Source: Planctomycetota bacterium
GTDB lineage: Bacteria; Planctomycetota; Phycisphaerae; Phycisphaerales; SM1A02
Direction: 5' to 3'
Assembly: GCA_022568135.1 (NCBI GenBank)
Contig: JADFFQ010000005.1
Location: 1-64,000 of the forward strand
DNA length: 64,000 bases
The translations under genes were made by a program, and so were the position numbers. Of this stretch, positions 63,894 to 64,000 are shown one piece after another. Below the pieces are notes generated by a model. That model made no database searches. It was not told the DNA's origin and was given only the letters and a program-made list of their open reading frames with translations. The first letter of the stretch is position 1. Each line of letters starts with the position of its first letter.

Positions 63894-64000
63894 CTACGGT
63901 CGCATCACCGCGTCCATCTGTCGCTGGGTGGCCTCGTCGCTGCTATCCACGGGAATTCGATCGAGAAGATCGCTAATGATGTCGTCGGTGGTCACGCCGT
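63894..64000 (-). CDS. MoxR-type AAA+ ATPase, C-terminal end only
   Basis: Only the last 34 codons lie in the window: GVTTDDIISDLLDRIPV then VDSSDEATQRQMDAVMRP and TAG. The GVTTDDII...DRIPV ending is typical of planctomycete MoxR ATPases, and the DUF58 and BatA genes downstream support it. The ATPase core is outside the window. Confidence 0.7.
   Translation of the reverse strand, partial: GVTTDDIISDLLDRIPVDSSDEATQRQMDAVMRP

Overview
The window is a high-GC bacterial chromosome segment, most likely from the Planctomycetota and plausibly the class Phycisphaerae. The evidence is the short dockerin/EF-hand-like tails of the form DLLxLLxxWG on secreted proteins, a large FG-GAP protein, an ECF sigma factor next to a VIT-VWA protein, and a MoxR/DUF58/BatA/VWA operon ending in giant coiled-coil and prenyltransferase-like genes. 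No rRNA, tRNA, CRISPR array or intact insertion sequence was recognised. About 43 protein genes can be supported, two of them cut by the window ends.

Layout. 1-5.1 kb (minus): three secreted proteins, namely an M36-like metallopeptidase (its C-terminal end lies outside the window), a flagellin-derived protein with a dockerin-like tail, and an FG-GAP protein with the same tail. 5.2-10.3 kb: a beta-class orphan DNA methyltransferase, a secreted DUF6263-like protein and a GH35-like protein that has lost both catalytic glutamates. 10.4-14.8 kb: a TolC-like lipoprotein and an HlyD-like adaptor with no pump gene beside them. 14.9-25.7 kb: rmuC, ECF sigma plus VIT-VWA, ubiX, a lipoprotein, a sugar-nucleotide epimerase, a GAF-SpoIIE phosphatase and a small methyltransferase. 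25.9-33.5 kb: a PlsC acyltransferase, a DUF433/DUF5615 toxin-antitoxin pair flanked by duplicated thiolase 3' ends, thiolase, fructose-bisphosphatase, a remarkable protein of ten 74-residue repeats, and a decayed hicA facing a HicB-like gene.

33.5-45.1 kb: an MmgE/PrpD protein, two small membrane proteins, a B12-binding/MeaB GTPase fusion without its mutase, an ArsC-like protein, argS, two tandem VKOR-DsbA-DsbA fusions and a PQQ-type sugar dehydrogenase. 45.2-51.3 kb: comEC, holB, lgt, trpD. 51.4-64 kb (minus): a long translationally coupled operon, moxR end - DUF58 - BatA/VWA - VWA/GATase - DUF4175-like - coiled coil - prenyltransferase-like - NPCBM-like.

Functional themes are envelope and secretion biology (VKOR/DsbA, lgt, dockerin-tailed proteins, TolC/HlyD, Bat-type operon), envelope signalling (ECF/VIT-VWA, SpoIIE phosphatase) and scattered housekeeping genes. 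The best candidates for undescribed biology are the 74-aa repeat protein (30556-32826), the flagellin-dockerin chimera, the pseudo-GH35, and the VIT-VWA protein carrying an isolated secretin-like signature.
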